Source: DAOTWC01 sp048499435
GTDB taxonomy: Bacteria > Chloroflexota > Anaerolineae > Aggregatilineales > Phototrophicaceae
Reading direction: 5' to 3'
NCBI GenBank assembly: GCA_048499435.1
Contig: JASNZW010000008.1
Coordinates: 62,001 to 126,000 of the forward strand
DNA: 64,000 nucleotides
A model generated the notes under the pieces. The model was not told where the DNA came from, did not search any database, and saw only the letters and a program-made list of their open reading frames with translations. Shown piece after piece: positions 7,500 to 16,301 of this stretch (the stretch's first letter is position 1; each line of letters starts with the position of its first letter). A program made the translations under genes and the position numbers.

Positions 7500-8921
7500 T
7501 TAATCCTCAGCGCCGCCGCCAGCATCCACCAGCCTGACTTCGCGACTGCCGACGTTGTTGTTCTGCGTGCTGACTTCAACGTCCTCATGGATCAGGCCCG
7601 CCCAGCAGTTCTGCGGGTTGCGCGCTTCGATATCCGTCAGGCGCACGCCGCCCCACACGACGACCCGCGCGCCCGGCTCAAGAAACAGATAAGTTTTGCC
7701 GTCCTGGGGGTCCGCTTCCGCGAACATGCCGTCTGTCTCCACCGTCCCCAGGCCCCAGCGCCAGGGGTAATCAGTCTCGGCGGTGGTGCAGTCAATCCCG
7801 ACGCGCCACGCGCCAGACTCGTCAAAGGCTTTGAACGTGGCCGCGCGCTGGTCCTGGTTATAGACAGTCCCCGGCGGCGGCCCGCTGGTGCGAATGGGCA
7901 CGTCGCCGTAGTTCTCAACCGTGAGTTTAAACACGAGCATATCGCCCACCGGCACCGTGATCGTTGTCAGCGCCAGGTCCTGCGGGTTGCCCGGCGGCTC
8001 TATCAGGTCGCCCTGCCGTTCAGCAGTGGTAAAGAAGCGTTCCTCATAGGGCTGAACCGCAAATACGACATCAACGCCCACAAACTGCGGCACGATTTCG
8101 GCGCGCGGCGTCCCGCCGCTGCGGATCGTCAGGCTTGCCGTCTGCTCCACCACCTGCCCCACCGCGTCCTGGGCGCGCGCCACCACCGTATAGGTTCCGT
8201 CCGGCGGCGGGTCATTGCCCAGGTCTACGCCGCCCTCATAGTCGAACAGCCGCCGCCCGGCCTCCCCCTGATCGCGCCCCTCCTGCCGGGGCGCGACAAA
8301 AATCTGTTCGCCGTCTTCGCCCAGCAGATACACCTGAAGAAAAGCGTCCTTCTCCAGGTACACGTTGATCTCCGTGCGGTCGCTGAGGCCGTCGCGGTTG
8401 GGCGTGAAAATGTCCGGCCACACGCTGAACACGCTGATTTCCGGCAAATGGGCGTCGCCGTCGGCTATTTCCAGCACGCCGCTGCGCACATCCGTTTCAC
8501 CGCTGTCACCGTCCACCGCGGTTAGCTGCCAGGTGTAGCTGCCGTCAGGGATGAGGCGGCGCACCACCGCGCCGGCGACCTGCTCGCCCTCGCGGACAAA
8601 CCCGCCCACCACGCCGCTGAAATCCACGCTGTACTCGCCAGCAATACGCGGCTCAGCGCGGCGAAAGACATAGGCTGTTCCGTCAGGCGCCGTCAGCGTC
8701 AGCGAAACATCGGCATTGCGCGACAGGCTGTAGCTGAACACGGCGACGTCGTCGCTGCCGTCGGCGTTTGGGGTGATGCGCTCGTGCGAGAAACCCGCGT
8801 CAGTAATCAGCGGCCGCGCCGGGTTCAGCAGCAGCTGCCCTGCCAGCAGCACCAGCGCCAGACCAGCTAACGCGAGCGCCGTCACCAGCCAGATCGAAAC
8901 ACGCATAACACGTTCATCCAC
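7500..8921 (-). CDS. Exported or membrane-anchored protein with two FlgD/CHU-like Ig repeats
   Basis: A 473-residue protein of unknown function. An N-terminal signal or anchor (about residues 8-30) leads to an extracellular part. Two stretches, ERITPNADGSDDVAVFSYSL (about 48) and DIFTPNRDGLSDRTEINVYL (about 171), share the F/I-TPN-DG-D pattern that opens FlgD-Ig or CHU C-terminal type beta-sandwich domains. Each is followed by DG(S/T)Y(T)W/V-type strands. A third beta-rich region runs from about 290 to the C-terminus (VPVGDMLVFKLTVENYGDVP). The start is GTG 8921 or ATG 8906. Confidence 0.7.
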   Translation of the reverse strand: MDERVMRVSIWLVTALALAGLALVLLAGQLLLNPARPLITDAGFSHERITPNADGSDDVAVFSYSLSRNADVSLTLTAPDGTAYVFRRAEPRIAGEYSVDFSGVVGGFVREGEQVAGAVVRRLIPDGSYTWQLTAVDGDSGETDVRSGVLEIADGDAHLPEISVFSVWPDIFTPNRDGLSDRTEINVYLEKDAFLQVYLLGEDGEQIFVAPRQEGRDQGEAGRRLFDYEGGVDLGNDPPPDGTYTVVARAQDAVGQVVEQTASLTIRSGGTPRAEIVPQFVGVDVVFAVQPYEERFFTTAERQGDLIEPPGNPQDLALTTITVPVGDMLVFKLTVENYGDVPIRTSGPPPGTVYNQDQRAATFKAFDESGAWRVGIDCTTAETDYPWRWGLGTVETDGMFAEADPQDGKTYLFLEPGARVVVWGGVRLTDIEARNPQNCWAGLIHEDVEVSTQNNNVGSREVRLVDAGGGAED

Positions 8922-8941
8922 CGTTTGCAGATCACGCGGTA

Positions 8942-8970
8942 AGCATAACGCAGCCCGCGCGGGGTTGTAA
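8942..8970 (-). promoter_or_regulatory. Promoter for the exported Ig-repeat gene
   Basis: Read on the minus strand: TTACAA (8970-8965), 17 bases, TATGCT (8947-8942). It sits 20 bases before the GTG start and diverges from the lon promoter. Confidence 0.55.
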
Positions 8971-9001
8971 GGGTTAGTTGACAGCGCCCAGCGGCAGGAT
9001 G

Positions 9002-9030
9002 TTGAGCATTGGGGATAATCCCTCTATAAT
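9002..9030 (+). promoter_or_regulatory. lon promoter with palindrome in the spacer
   Basis: TTGAGC (9002-9007), 17 bases, perfect TATAAT (9025-9030). The spacer contains GGGAT-A-ATCCC (9012-9022), an exact palindrome placed where a repressor would block RNA polymerase. I do not recognise it as a CIRCE (HrcA) or HAIR (HspR) element. Confidence 0.8.
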
Positions 9031-9104
9031 AACAGTCCCGTCGGCAGCAGCCGCGAAAGCGGCGCGATCCCGCGCATTACCGCCCGTTCTTCCTGAGGAG
9101 CCAG

Positions 9105-11543
9105 GTGTTGACCAACCGTAACGGTACCAGTGATTTCTATGACATCCCCGACGCCCGGCCCGGTGACAACGGGTTGATTACCTGCCCGGTCGTGGCGCTG
9201 GAAGGGATGGTCATTTACCCTAACCTGGTGACCCCTTTGTTCCTGGAAAGCCGTCGGGCGATCGCCGCCGCTGAAGCCGCTATCGAACAGGGGACAACAA
9301 TCATCGGGCTGGCGCAGCGTGACCCGACCCAGAACAACCCCGGCCCCACTGACCTCTTCACCGTTGGCACAGAGATTGCGCTGGGCCGCCGCCTGCGGAT
9401 GCCCGACGACACGAACAGCATGCTGGCCCAGGGGCGGCGGCGGGTTGAAGTGGTCGAGTTCATCCAGACAGACCCGTATATGATCGTATCGGCGCGGCCA
9501 ATAGACGACGAAGATGCGGAAGTCACGCCAGAGCAGCAGGCGATGATGAAGGCGGTCGTTAACCTGTTCAAACGCGCGCTGGACCTGAACGCCAACGTGC
9601 CGGAGGACATGCTGGTCTACGCGATGAACGCGGACGACCCCGGCTGGCTGTCTGATCTGGTGTCCTCGACACTGTCGCTGACGACCGACGAACGCCAGCA
9701 CGTGCTGGAGCTGACCAACGCCAGCGAGCGCCTGAACCACGTCGCTATGCTGCTGGGCAAAGAGCTGAGCGTGCTGGAGCTGGAAGACGAGATCAGCGCG
9801 CAGGTGCAGCAGGAGATGGAGCACAGCCAGCGTGAGATGTACCTGCGCGAGCAGATGCGCGTCATTCAGACGGAGCTGGGCGAGGGCGATGTCTATCAGG
9901 AGGAGATTGACGGGCTGCGCGAACAGATTCGCGGCGCCGGGCTGCCGCCTGAAATTCACGACCGCGCCATGAAAGAGCTGTCCCGGCTGACGCTTATGCC
10001 GCCGATCGCGCCAGAGGTGGGCATCATCCGCACGTATATTGACTGGCTCACCGCCCTGCCCTGGACACAGCAAAGCGACGACAACCTCGATGTGCGCCAC
10101 GCGCAGACAGTGCTTGACGCGGAACACTACGGCCTGCGCAAAGTCAAAGATCGCATCCTGGAGTATATCGCTGTGCGCAAGCTGGCGGGCAGCAAAATGG
10201 AAAGCCCGGTGCTGTGTTTTGTCGGCCCGCCCGGCGTGGGCAAAACCTCTGTGGGCAAGAGCATCGCCAGGGCGCTGGGGCGCGAATTCGTGCGCGTCAG
10301 CCTGGGCGGTGTGCGCGACGAAGCCGAGATTCGCGGCCACCGCCGCACGTATATCGGCGCGCTGCCGGGCCGCATCCTCCAGACGATGAAACGCGCGGGC
10401 ACAGTCAACCCGGTTTTCATGCTTGACGAAATTGACAAGCTGGGCATGGACTTTCGCGGCGACCCTTCGGATTCGCTGCTGGAAGTGCTGGACCCGGAGC
10501 AGAACAGCGCCTACTCTGACCATTACCTGGAAGCGCCCTACGACCTGTCAAAGGTGCTGTTCATCACCACCGCCAACGACCTCGACCCGCTGCCGCCGGC
10601 CCTGCTCGACCGCCTGGAGATCATCGAGTTCACCGGCTATATCGAAGAGGAAAAGGTCGCGATCGCGCAGCAGTTCCTCATCCCGCGCCAGCTAGAGGTG
10701 CATGGCCTCAGCGAGGCAGGCGTTACTTTCCCGCAGCCAACGCTGGAAGCGATCATCCGCCGATACACTTATGAGGCGGGCGTCCGCAACCTCAACCGCG
10801 AAATCGCCAACGTGTGCCGCAAGATCGCGCGGCTGGTGGCCGAGGAAAAACGCTACCCGCACCGCATCCGCGCCGCCCACCTGGACACGTATCTGGGGCC
10901 GCCCTACTATCTGGACACGCGCACGCTGGAGGAAGATGCGGTTGGCGTCGCCACTGGCGTCGTGTGGACCATGGGCGGCGGCGACATCACACTCATCGAA
11001 GTCTCGCTGCTGGCGGGCAAGGGCACGCTAATGATGACCGGCAGCCTGGGCGAGGTCATGCAGGAATCAGCCCAGGCCGCCATGAGCTATGTGCGCTCGC
11101 GCGCTGACGATTACGATATCCACAGCGACGATTTCGAGAACTTCGATGTCCATGTGCACGTGCCCGAAGGCGCGGTCCCCAAAGAGGGGCCGTCCGCCGG
11201 GATAACGCTGGCGGCGGCTATCATGTCGGCGTTCACTGAGCGCAAACTGCGCAGCGACTTCACCATGACCGGCGAGATCACGCTGCGGGGCAAAGTGCTG
11301 CCGGTCGGCGGCGTCAAGGAAAAGGTAATGGCGGCGCGGCGCGCGCTCATCAAGCACGTTATCCTGCCGGCGCGCAACGAGAAAGACCTGGTTGACATTC
11401 CGCGCCGGGCGCTGCGCGACCTCGATATTCACCTTGTCGAGGACATGCAGCAGGTTCTCGACCTCGTCCTGCTGGAGCCGCCGCCCGAAGGGCGCAAGCG
11501 CGAACTGCGCCGCAAAGACGACGAGACAGAGGGCGAGCCATGA
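9105..11543 (+). CDS. lon: ATP-dependent Lon protease
   Basis: A complete 812-residue cytoplasmic AAA+ serine protease that degrades misfolded and regulatory proteins. The N-terminal substrate-binding LON domain (about 20-215) and the helical linker precede the ATPase with Walker A GPPGVGKT (about 373-380) and Walker B VFMLDEIDK. The C-terminal protease domain carries the catalytic dyad: Ser697 in KEGPSAGI and Lys738 in GGVKEK. GAGGAG (9095-9100) lies 4 bases before GTG 9105 and 7 before the adjacent in-frame TTG 9108, so TTG may be the true start. The gene overlaps the next by ATGA. Confidence 0.97.
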   Translation: MLTNRNGTSDFYDIPDARPGDNGLITCPVVALEGMVIYPNLVTPLFLESRRAIAAAEAAIEQGTTIIGLAQRDPTQNNPGPTDLFTVGTEIALGRRLRMPDDTNSMLAQGRRRVEVVEFIQTDPYMIVSARPIDDEDAEVTPEQQAMMKAVVNLFKRALDLNANVPEDMLVYAMNADDPGWLSDLVSSTLSLTTDERQHVLELTNASERLNHVAMLLGKELSVLELEDEISAQVQQEMEHSQREMYLREQMRVIQTELGEGDVYQEEIDGLREQIRGAGLPPEIHDRAMKELSRLTLMPPIAPEVGIIRTYIDWLTALPWTQQSDDNLDVRHAQTVLDAEHYGLRKVKDRILEYIAVRKLAGSKMESPVLCFVGPPGVGKTSVGKSIARALGREFVRVSLGGVRDEAEIRGHRRTYIGALPGRILQTMKRAGTVNPVFMLDEIDKLGMDFRGDPSDSLLEVLDPEQNSAYSDHYLEAPYDLSKVLFITTANDLDPLPPALLDRLEIIEFTGYIEEEKVAIAQQFLIPRQLEVHGLSEAGVTFPQPTLEAIIRRYTYEAGVRNLNREIANVCRKIARLVAEEKRYPHRIRAAHLDTYLGPPYYLDTRTLEEDAVGVATGVVWTMGGGDITLIEVSLLAGKGTLMMTGSLGEVMQESAQAAMSYVRSRADDYDIHSDDFENFDVHVHVPEGAVPKEGPSAGITLAAAIMSAFTERKLRSDFTMTGEITLRGKVLPVGGVKEKVMAARRALIKHVILPARNEKDLVDIPRRALRDLDIHLVEDMQQVLDLVLLEPPPEGRKRELRRKDDETEGEP

Positions 11544-12973
11544 GCGAGGCGATTGATGACCTGTGGCAGGCCGTTAAAGCTGGCCGCACAGCCCGGCTGG
11601 ACTGGCTGGCGGAACAAGCGCCGCTGTCGACGCTGGCGGCCACGCTGACGGCGCTGGCCAACAGCCAGGGCGGCACGCTGCTGGTCGGCGTGGTGGGGCC
11701 AGCGGGCAGCGTGCTGGGCGTGCGCGACAGCGCCACAGCGGTTGACCGCGTGCTGCAGGCGGCGCTGTCGCTTGAGCCGCCGCTGATTCTCTCGCTGCCG
11801 CGCGTCACCATCCACCGCGGGCAGGAAGTCGTCGTCGTCAGCGTCCCTGCCGGCATGCCGCATATCTACGCGCACGAAGGCCGCTACCTGCGCCGTGAAG
11901 GCGCCGAGAACATCGCGCTGAAGCCGCCTGAGCTGCGGCGGCTGATCATGGAGCGCGGCGAGGCCAGCTTTGAAACTGAGATCGCCAGCGGCGCGACCCT
12001 GGACGATATCGCCTGGCCTAAAGCTGAAGCCTTTGTGGCCGGCCTCCGGGGGATCGGCGACACCGACGTAAAAACCGCGCTGTTCAAGCGCGGCTGCCTG
12101 GGGCTGGTGAACGGCGAGCTGCGCCCCACCAACGCCGGCATTCTGCTGTTCGGCAAAGACCCGCAGCGCCATGTGCGCGGCGCAGACATCACCGCGGCGC
12201 GCTTCGCCGGCGAAACGATGAGCGACACCTTCAGCCGCCAGGACATCGGCGGCACGCTCCCCGACCAGATTCGCCGGGCGGAGACGTTTCTGGTGGATTA
12301 TCTGCGCAAAGGCGTGCAGATCGGCCAGACGATGGCCCGCACCGAGAGCTTTGAATACCCGCTGGAAGCCGTTCGCGAGCTGGTGGTCAACGCGGTGGCG
12401 CACCGCGATTACAGCGTCAGCGGCGATGGTATCCGGCTGTTTATCTTCCGCGATCACATGGAGATCACCAGTCCCGGCGGGCTGCCCGGCCCAGTGACCG
12501 TCGCCAACATCAAGGATGAGCGCTTCTCCCGCAACCCGGTTATTGTGCAGGCGCTTTCCGACCTGGGATTTATTGAACGGCTGGGGTACGGCGTTGACCG
12601 CGTGCTTGACTTAATGCGCCAGCAGCAGCTTGACGCGCCAGAGTTCGCGGAGACCGCCGGCGGCTTCCGCGTGATCCTGCGCAGCAAGCCCGCCAGCGCG
12701 GCTGAGCCGCCGCCGGCTGAACAACGCGAGGCCGCGCCGCCAGCCTTCAACGGCAGCTACGAGGGCCGCGAGATCAACCCGCGCCAGGAAGCGGCGCTGG
12801 TCTTTCTGCACACGCCGGGCAGCACCCGTATCACCAACAGCGATCTGCAAGCCCTGTGCCCCGATGTGCACCCTGAAACCATCCGGCGCGACCTGGCCGA
12901 CCTGGTAGCCAAACAGATTCTGCAGAAGATGGGCCAGAAGCGCGGTTCCTATTACATTCTGCGCCGGCCCTGA
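11540..12973 (+). CDS. AlbA_2/Schlafen-type ATP-binding regulator
   Basis: A 477-residue putative transcriptional regulator. The N-terminal AlbA_2 (Schlafen AAA-like, formerly AAA_4) domain spans about 1-130 (LANSQGGTLLVGV, YLRREGAENIALKPPE). A central region (PTNAGILLFGKDP) leads to a GHKL-type ATP site with EAVRELVVNAVAHRDYS and the SPGGLPGPVTVANI glycine segment. A winged-helix-like C-terminus (about 415-477: TRITNSDLQALCPDVHPETI) could bind DNA. It overlaps lon by 4 bases, so expression is coupled; regulation of lon or of proteostasis is only an inference from that link. Confidence 0.85.
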   Translation: MSEAIDDLWQAVKAGRTARLDWLAEQAPLSTLAATLTALANSQGGTLLVGVVGPAGSVLGVRDSATAVDRVLQAALSLEPPLILSLPRVTIHRGQEVVVVSVPAGMPHIYAHEGRYLRREGAENIALKPPELRRLIMERGEASFETEIASGATLDDIAWPKAEAFVAGLRGIGDTDVKTALFKRGCLGLVNGELRPTNAGILLFGKDPQRHVRGADITAARFAGETMSDTFSRQDIGGTLPDQIRRAETFLVDYLRKGVQIGQTMARTESFEYPLEAVRELVVNAVAHRDYSVSGDGIRLFIFRDHMEITSPGGLPGPVTVANIKDERFSRNPVIVQALSDLGFIERLGYGVDRVLDLMRQQQLDAPEFAETAGGFRVILRSKPASAAEPPPAEQREAAPPAFNGSYEGREINPRQEAALVFLHTPGSTRITNSDLQALCPDVHPETIRRDLADLVAKQILQKMGQKRGSYYILRRP

Positions 12974-13001
12974 CTCCGCGCTACAACGAATGCCCGCCCG
13001 G

Positions 13002-13010
13002 TGGTATGCT
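13002..13010 (+). promoter_or_regulatory. Extended -10 promoter element
   Basis: TGG-TATGCT (13002-13010) is an extended -10 with no good -35. If used, transcription starts near 13017, which supports translation of the next gene from 13046 and not from the GTG at 13001. Confidence 0.4.
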
Positions 13011-13045
13011 TGCTGGCGCTACGACATACGACTGGGAAGACGCCC

Positions 13046-14575
13046 ATGCCTGTTCGCCGTTTGCTACTGTCGCTGCTGCTGCCCGTGATCGCGGGCTGCG
13101 GCGCCCTGACACCGCCCACGCCGACCTCAACACCGACCGCCACCCCGCCGCCCACCAGCACGCCGGCGCCGTCACACACACCTACGCCAACGCTCTCGCC
13201 CACGCCGACCAGCAGCCCGACCGCAACGCACACGCCAACGGTGACGCTCACGGCCACCAGCACGCCGACGCCAACCGTTACGCCTGCGCCGGTGACAGGC
13301 TTTATCTTCGACAACCTGCAGATCGTGGACCTTCCTGAGAGCCTGCGCCAGGGCGCGGCGACACCGCTGATTACCTTTATTAACCAGAACGACCGCGACC
13401 AGGTTGGCAACCCGCTTACGCCGCAGCCTGCTACCAACATGGAAACCCTGTATTTCGCGCCGCCTGATAACCCCGGCGGGCGCATCCCCGTGCTGAACAT
13501 ACCCGCCGGGACCGAGGACCAGGTGTTTATCGCGCCTGATGGCAGCGCCGTCGCCTATTTCAAACCAGACCCGGCGGGCGGCCTCTATATCCTCAACGTC
13601 GAACTGGGCGTCAGCGGGCGCGTGCTGCCGATCACATCGCTGGTGCAGCGCGGCATCTTCAGCCCGCCGTCCTGGTCGCCCGACGGCGACCTGCTCGCTG
13701 TCGCGCTGGCAACCGGCTATGACATGGACATCTTCATCCTCAACCCAGACAGCACGGGCGCGCGCAGCGTCACGCCGCAGGGGTCCTACGATTTCTGGCC
13801 GGCGTGGTCGCCTGATGGCCGCTATCTGCTGTTCGTGTCTGACCGCCCCCGCTGCCCAAGCTGGATTCCCGGCGAGCCAGGGGCCTGTGATGTCCTGACC
13901 GATGAACCGCCAGTCGGCGGCAGCCCGTTTATTCTGGAACTTGCAACCGGGGCTGTCACCCAGCTCTCGGACCAATGGCTGACGGAGCCGCCGCGCTGGG
14001 TCAACAACCGGCTGGTCGCGTTCGCGGTCGGCGACCCGGCCTTTGGCGACCCTGAGCGCATCCTGTGGCTGGTGGATGTCAGCATCGGCCAGGCGCGGCC
14101 TGTCCGCCTTAACGACCCGGCCGCCCCGAACCTGTACCTGGCCGAGGCCTGGTCAGCGGATGGCAACGCAGTGGTTTTCCAGAGCGCCGGCGCGACCAGC
14201 GAAATCGTGCTGATGAACGCCAACGGCAGCCTGCTGGGCCGCACCTCTGAGATGACGTTCGCGCGGTTTGGGATGGCTGCCGCGTGGTCGCCCGACGGCA
14301 CGCGCATCGCGATTGGCGGGGTCAACGGCCAGTGCCCTTACGGCACGCGGGTGCTGGATGGAAATTTTGAGTTTATCGCGCGCGGCAACGTGCCGCCGAG
14401 CATGTGCAATCCGGTTTATTCGCCTGATGGCCGCTGGGTGGCCTTTACGGGCGTCAGCCCCAGCGTAGACGGCCGGGTAGATGTCTACGCGGCCAACAGC
14501 AGCGGGTTCAGCGCCGTCAACCTGACGGGCGTCCTGCGTGGGCAAATCAGGCTGCTGGGCTGGGTAAGCCGGTAA
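13046..14575 (+). CDS. TolB-like beta-propeller lipoprotein
   Basis: A lipoprotein of about 509 residues. From ATG 13046 the signal peptide (MPVRRLLLSLLLPVIAGC) ends in a lipobox, followed by a 50-residue Thr/Pro/Ser linker, which would span the cell wall. The rest is a series of PD40/WD40-like blades, each marked by WSPDG or YSPDG: FSPPSWSPDGDLLAVAL, WPAWSPDGRYLLFVSD, AWSADGNAVVFQS, AAWSPDGTRIAIGG and YSPDGRWVAFTG. Such propellers act in protein contacts at the envelope; no specific partner is evident. It is transcribed separately from lon and converges on a pqqD-like gene. Confidence 0.85.
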   Translation: MPVRRLLLSLLLPVIAGCGALTPPTPTSTPTATPPPTSTPAPSHTPTPTLSPTPTSSPTATHTPTVTLTATSTPTPTVTPAPVTGFIFDNLQIVDLPESLRQGAATPLITFINQNDRDQVGNPLTPQPATNMETLYFAPPDNPGGRIPVLNIPAGTEDQVFIAPDGSAVAYFKPDPAGGLYILNVELGVSGRVLPITSLVQRGIFSPPSWSPDGDLLAVALATGYDMDIFILNPDSTGARSVTPQGSYDFWPAWSPDGRYLLFVSDRPRCPSWIPGEPGACDVLTDEPPVGGSPFILELATGAVTQLSDQWLTEPPRWVNNRLVAFAVGDPAFGDPERILWLVDVSIGQARPVRLNDPAAPNLYLAEAWSADGNAVVFQSAGATSEIVLMNANGSLLGRTSEMTFARFGMAAAWSPDGTRIAIGGVNGQCPYGTRVLDGNFEFIARGNVPPSMCNPVYSPDGRWVAFTGVSPSVDGRVDVYAANSSGFSAVNLTGVLRGQIRLLGWVSR

Positions 14576-14589
14576 AACAGAGCCGGCTT
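14566..14589. terminator. Bidirectional hairpin between convergent genes
   Basis: AAGCCGG (14566-14572) pairs with CCGGCTT (14583-14589) across a 10-base loop that includes the TAA of the TolB-like gene. The stem lies exactly between two converging genes, but T-runs on both sides are short. Confidence 0.45.
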
Positions 14590-14855
14590 TACTCGGCAGC
14601 CGCTTCGATCAGGCCGATGCGCTCCAGTTCGACAAGCAGCGCCGCGACATCGCGCTGGCAGGCTTCGTGTTCGATATCGAACACGGACTGCACCGCCGTG
14701 CAGATTTCGGTGACCGTCATCGGCTTGCGCACCAGCCCCCACACAAACGCGGCGATTTCATCCAGGTAATAGTACAGGTGTGTGGCCGGGTTGAACACAA
14801 CCAGACGGTCGGCGTCAGCGTAGTGGTTGAAACCGGCAGCTTTATTCATCAGCAT
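14589..14855 (-). CDS. PqqD-like (RRE fold) small protein
   Basis: An 88-residue protein that looks like the PqqD family. It has an LVVFNPATHLYYYLDEIAAF segment (beta strands plus the 'L-N-x-T/E-ALFVW'-like element), then three helices and the LLVELERIGLIE C-terminus. PqqD domains bind precursor peptides (RiPP recognition elements) and hand them to radical-SAM or other modifying enzymes. None of those enzymes lies nearby, so its partner is unknown. GGAGAG lies 8 bases before the ATG. There is only one such gene in the window. Confidence 0.72.
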   Translation of the reverse strand: MLMNKAAGFNHYADADRLVVFNPATHLYYYLDEIAAFVWGLVRKPMTVTEICTAVQSVFDIEHEACQRDVAALLVELERIGLIEAAAE

Positions 14856-15086
14856 GGCCGCAGCTCTCCGTTTACCTCTGTCTTTAACACGCCCTATCGT
14901 AGATGAAAGGCGTTAAAAAAACCTAACACAGGCCGACCACAGTTTAACCGTTTTCGCTGTCACAATATGCTAAGAAACCTGGGCAGTTGGTTTAAGGCAT
15001 AGTCGGGAATCCTTAAAACCGCTATAGTTGTGCGCAGCAGTATGGGCCGCAGGGGGCCAGGCCCCCGCACAAAAAAGAGGATAAAC

Positions 15087-15833
15087 ATGGCACAGATGAC
15101 TGACCGTGTTGCGCTGATCACCGGCGCGAGCCGGGGCATCGGGCGCGGAATCGCCCTCGAATTGGCGCGGCGCGGCGCAAAGATAGTTGTGAATTACCAC
15201 AGCGACGCAGTTGAGGCCGCTAAAGTCGTTGCTGCAGCGCAGGCGCTGGGCAGCGAAGCGGTCGCTATCGCCGCCGACGTAACTGACGAAGAGGCGGTGA
15301 CCGCGCTGGTCAAAAGCACGGTTGACACCTTCGGGTCGCTCGACATCCTGGTGAACAACGCCGGCACTACCCGCGACAACGTTATCATGCTGATGAAACC
15401 GGCGGACTTCGACACGGTTATCAACACCAACCTGCGCAGCGCCTGGCTGTGTTCGCGGGCGGCGGTGCGGGTCATGATGCGCAAACGCTACGGGCGCATC
15501 GTCAACATCAGCAGCATCAGCGGGCTGCACGGCCAGGGCGGGCAGACGAATTACAGCGCCAGCAAGGCTGGCCTGGTGGGGCTGACAAAAGCGCTGGCCA
15601 AAGAGGTCGGGCCGCGCAATATCACGGTCAACGCCGTAGCGCCCGGTTTCGTGCTCACCGACCTGACCAGAAACCTGCCCAAGGAACTCGTTGACCAGAT
15701 GATGCCGCTGATCCCGCTGGGGCGCTGGGCCAACATTGAGGAAGTCGCCTACGCGGTGGCTTTCCTCGCGTCAGATGAAGCCGCCTGCATCACCGGCCAG
15801 GTGCTGGCGGTGGACGGCGGCATGGGGATGTAA
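15087..15833 (+). CDS. fabG: 3-oxoacyl-[acyl-carrier-protein] reductase
   Basis: A 248-residue short-chain dehydrogenase, the NADPH-dependent ketoreductase of fatty acid elongation. It shows the Rossmann motif GASRGIG (about 14-20), NNAG (about 90), catalytic Ser in ISSISG, and the YSASKAG Tyr-Lys pair, followed by NAVAPGFVLTDL. The C-terminal ITGQVLAVDGGMGM is classic FabG. I place the start at ATG 15087, with AAAGAGG six bases upstream, and not at the longer GTG 15030. hinT follows 24 bp later in the same direction. Confidence 0.93.
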   Translation: MAQMTDRVALITGASRGIGRGIALELARRGAKIVVNYHSDAVEAAKVVAAAQALGSEAVAIAADVTDEEAVTALVKSTVDTFGSLDILVNNAGTTRDNVIMLMKPADFDTVINTNLRSAWLCSRAAVRVMMRKRYGRIVNISSISGLHGQGGQTNYSASKAGLVGLTKALAKEVGPRNITVNAVAPGFVLTDLTRNLPKELVDQMMPLIPLGRWANIEEVAYAVAFLASDEAACITGQVLAVDGGMGM

Positions 15834-15857
15834 GGCAGGCCACAGAGGAGAGCGCCA

Positions 15858-16208
15858 ATGACCACAATCTTCAGCAAGATTATCGCGGGCAGCATCCCGG
15901 CGGACATCGTTTACCGCGACGACCGCGTGACAGCGTTTAAGGATATTAACCCGCTGGCCCCGGTGCATATTCTGATCGTCCCGAACAAGGAGATCGCGAC
16001 TGTCAACGACGTGACGCCCGAAGACGAAAACACGCTGGGGCACATGCTGGTGGTCGCGCGGCAGGTCGCCCAGGAACAGGGGATCGCCGCAAGCGGCTAC
16101 CGGCTGATCATCAACTGCCGCGACGACGGCGGCCAGGAAGTGTATCACCTGCACATGCACCTGCTCGGCGGGCGGCGCCTCGGCCCGATGCTGGTCAAAC
16201 GCGAGTAA
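15858..16208 (+). CDS. hinT: HIT-family nucleotide hydrolase (HinT-like)
   Basis: A 116-residue histidine-triad protein of the HINT branch, which hydrolyses purine nucleoside phosphoramidates and aminoacyl-adenylates. The start MTTIFSKIIAGSIPADIVY and the triad HLHMH (residues 97-101) followed by LLGG are diagnostic. AGAGGAG precedes the ATG. It lies 24 bp after fabG and is closed by a hairpin terminator, so the two form a short operon; a functional link between them is not implied. Confidence 0.95.
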   Translation: MTTIFSKIIAGSIPADIVYRDDRVTAFKDINPLAPVHILIVPNKEIATVNDVTPEDENTLGHMLVVARQVAQEQGIAASGYRLIINCRDDGGQEVYHLHMHLLGGRRLGPMLVKRE

Positions 16209-16236
16209 CGCCAGCCTGAAGCCTGAAACAACCGTC

Positions 16237-16262
16237 GGGCGCGGTTTTCAGCCGCGCCCTTT
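16237..16262 (+). terminator. Terminator after fabG-hinT
   Basis: GGGCGCGG (16237-16244) and CCGCGCCC (16252-16259) form a perfect 8-bp stem around TTTTCAG, followed by TTT. Confidence 0.6.
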
Positions 16263-16301
16263 GTGACTCGTGGGAATGATGGGGTGGGCGCTCAGGCCGC
16301 T

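Noticed and set aside
9024..10523. 499-codon ORF on the minus strand
   Set aside because: Antisense to lon and through its promoter; no recognisable motif.
13105..13290. Thr/Pro-coding repetitive DNA (ACGCC-type repeats) as a repeat element
   Set aside because: It encodes the Thr/Pro linker of the lipoprotein in frame; a similar linker occurs at 61.7 kb in another envelope protein.
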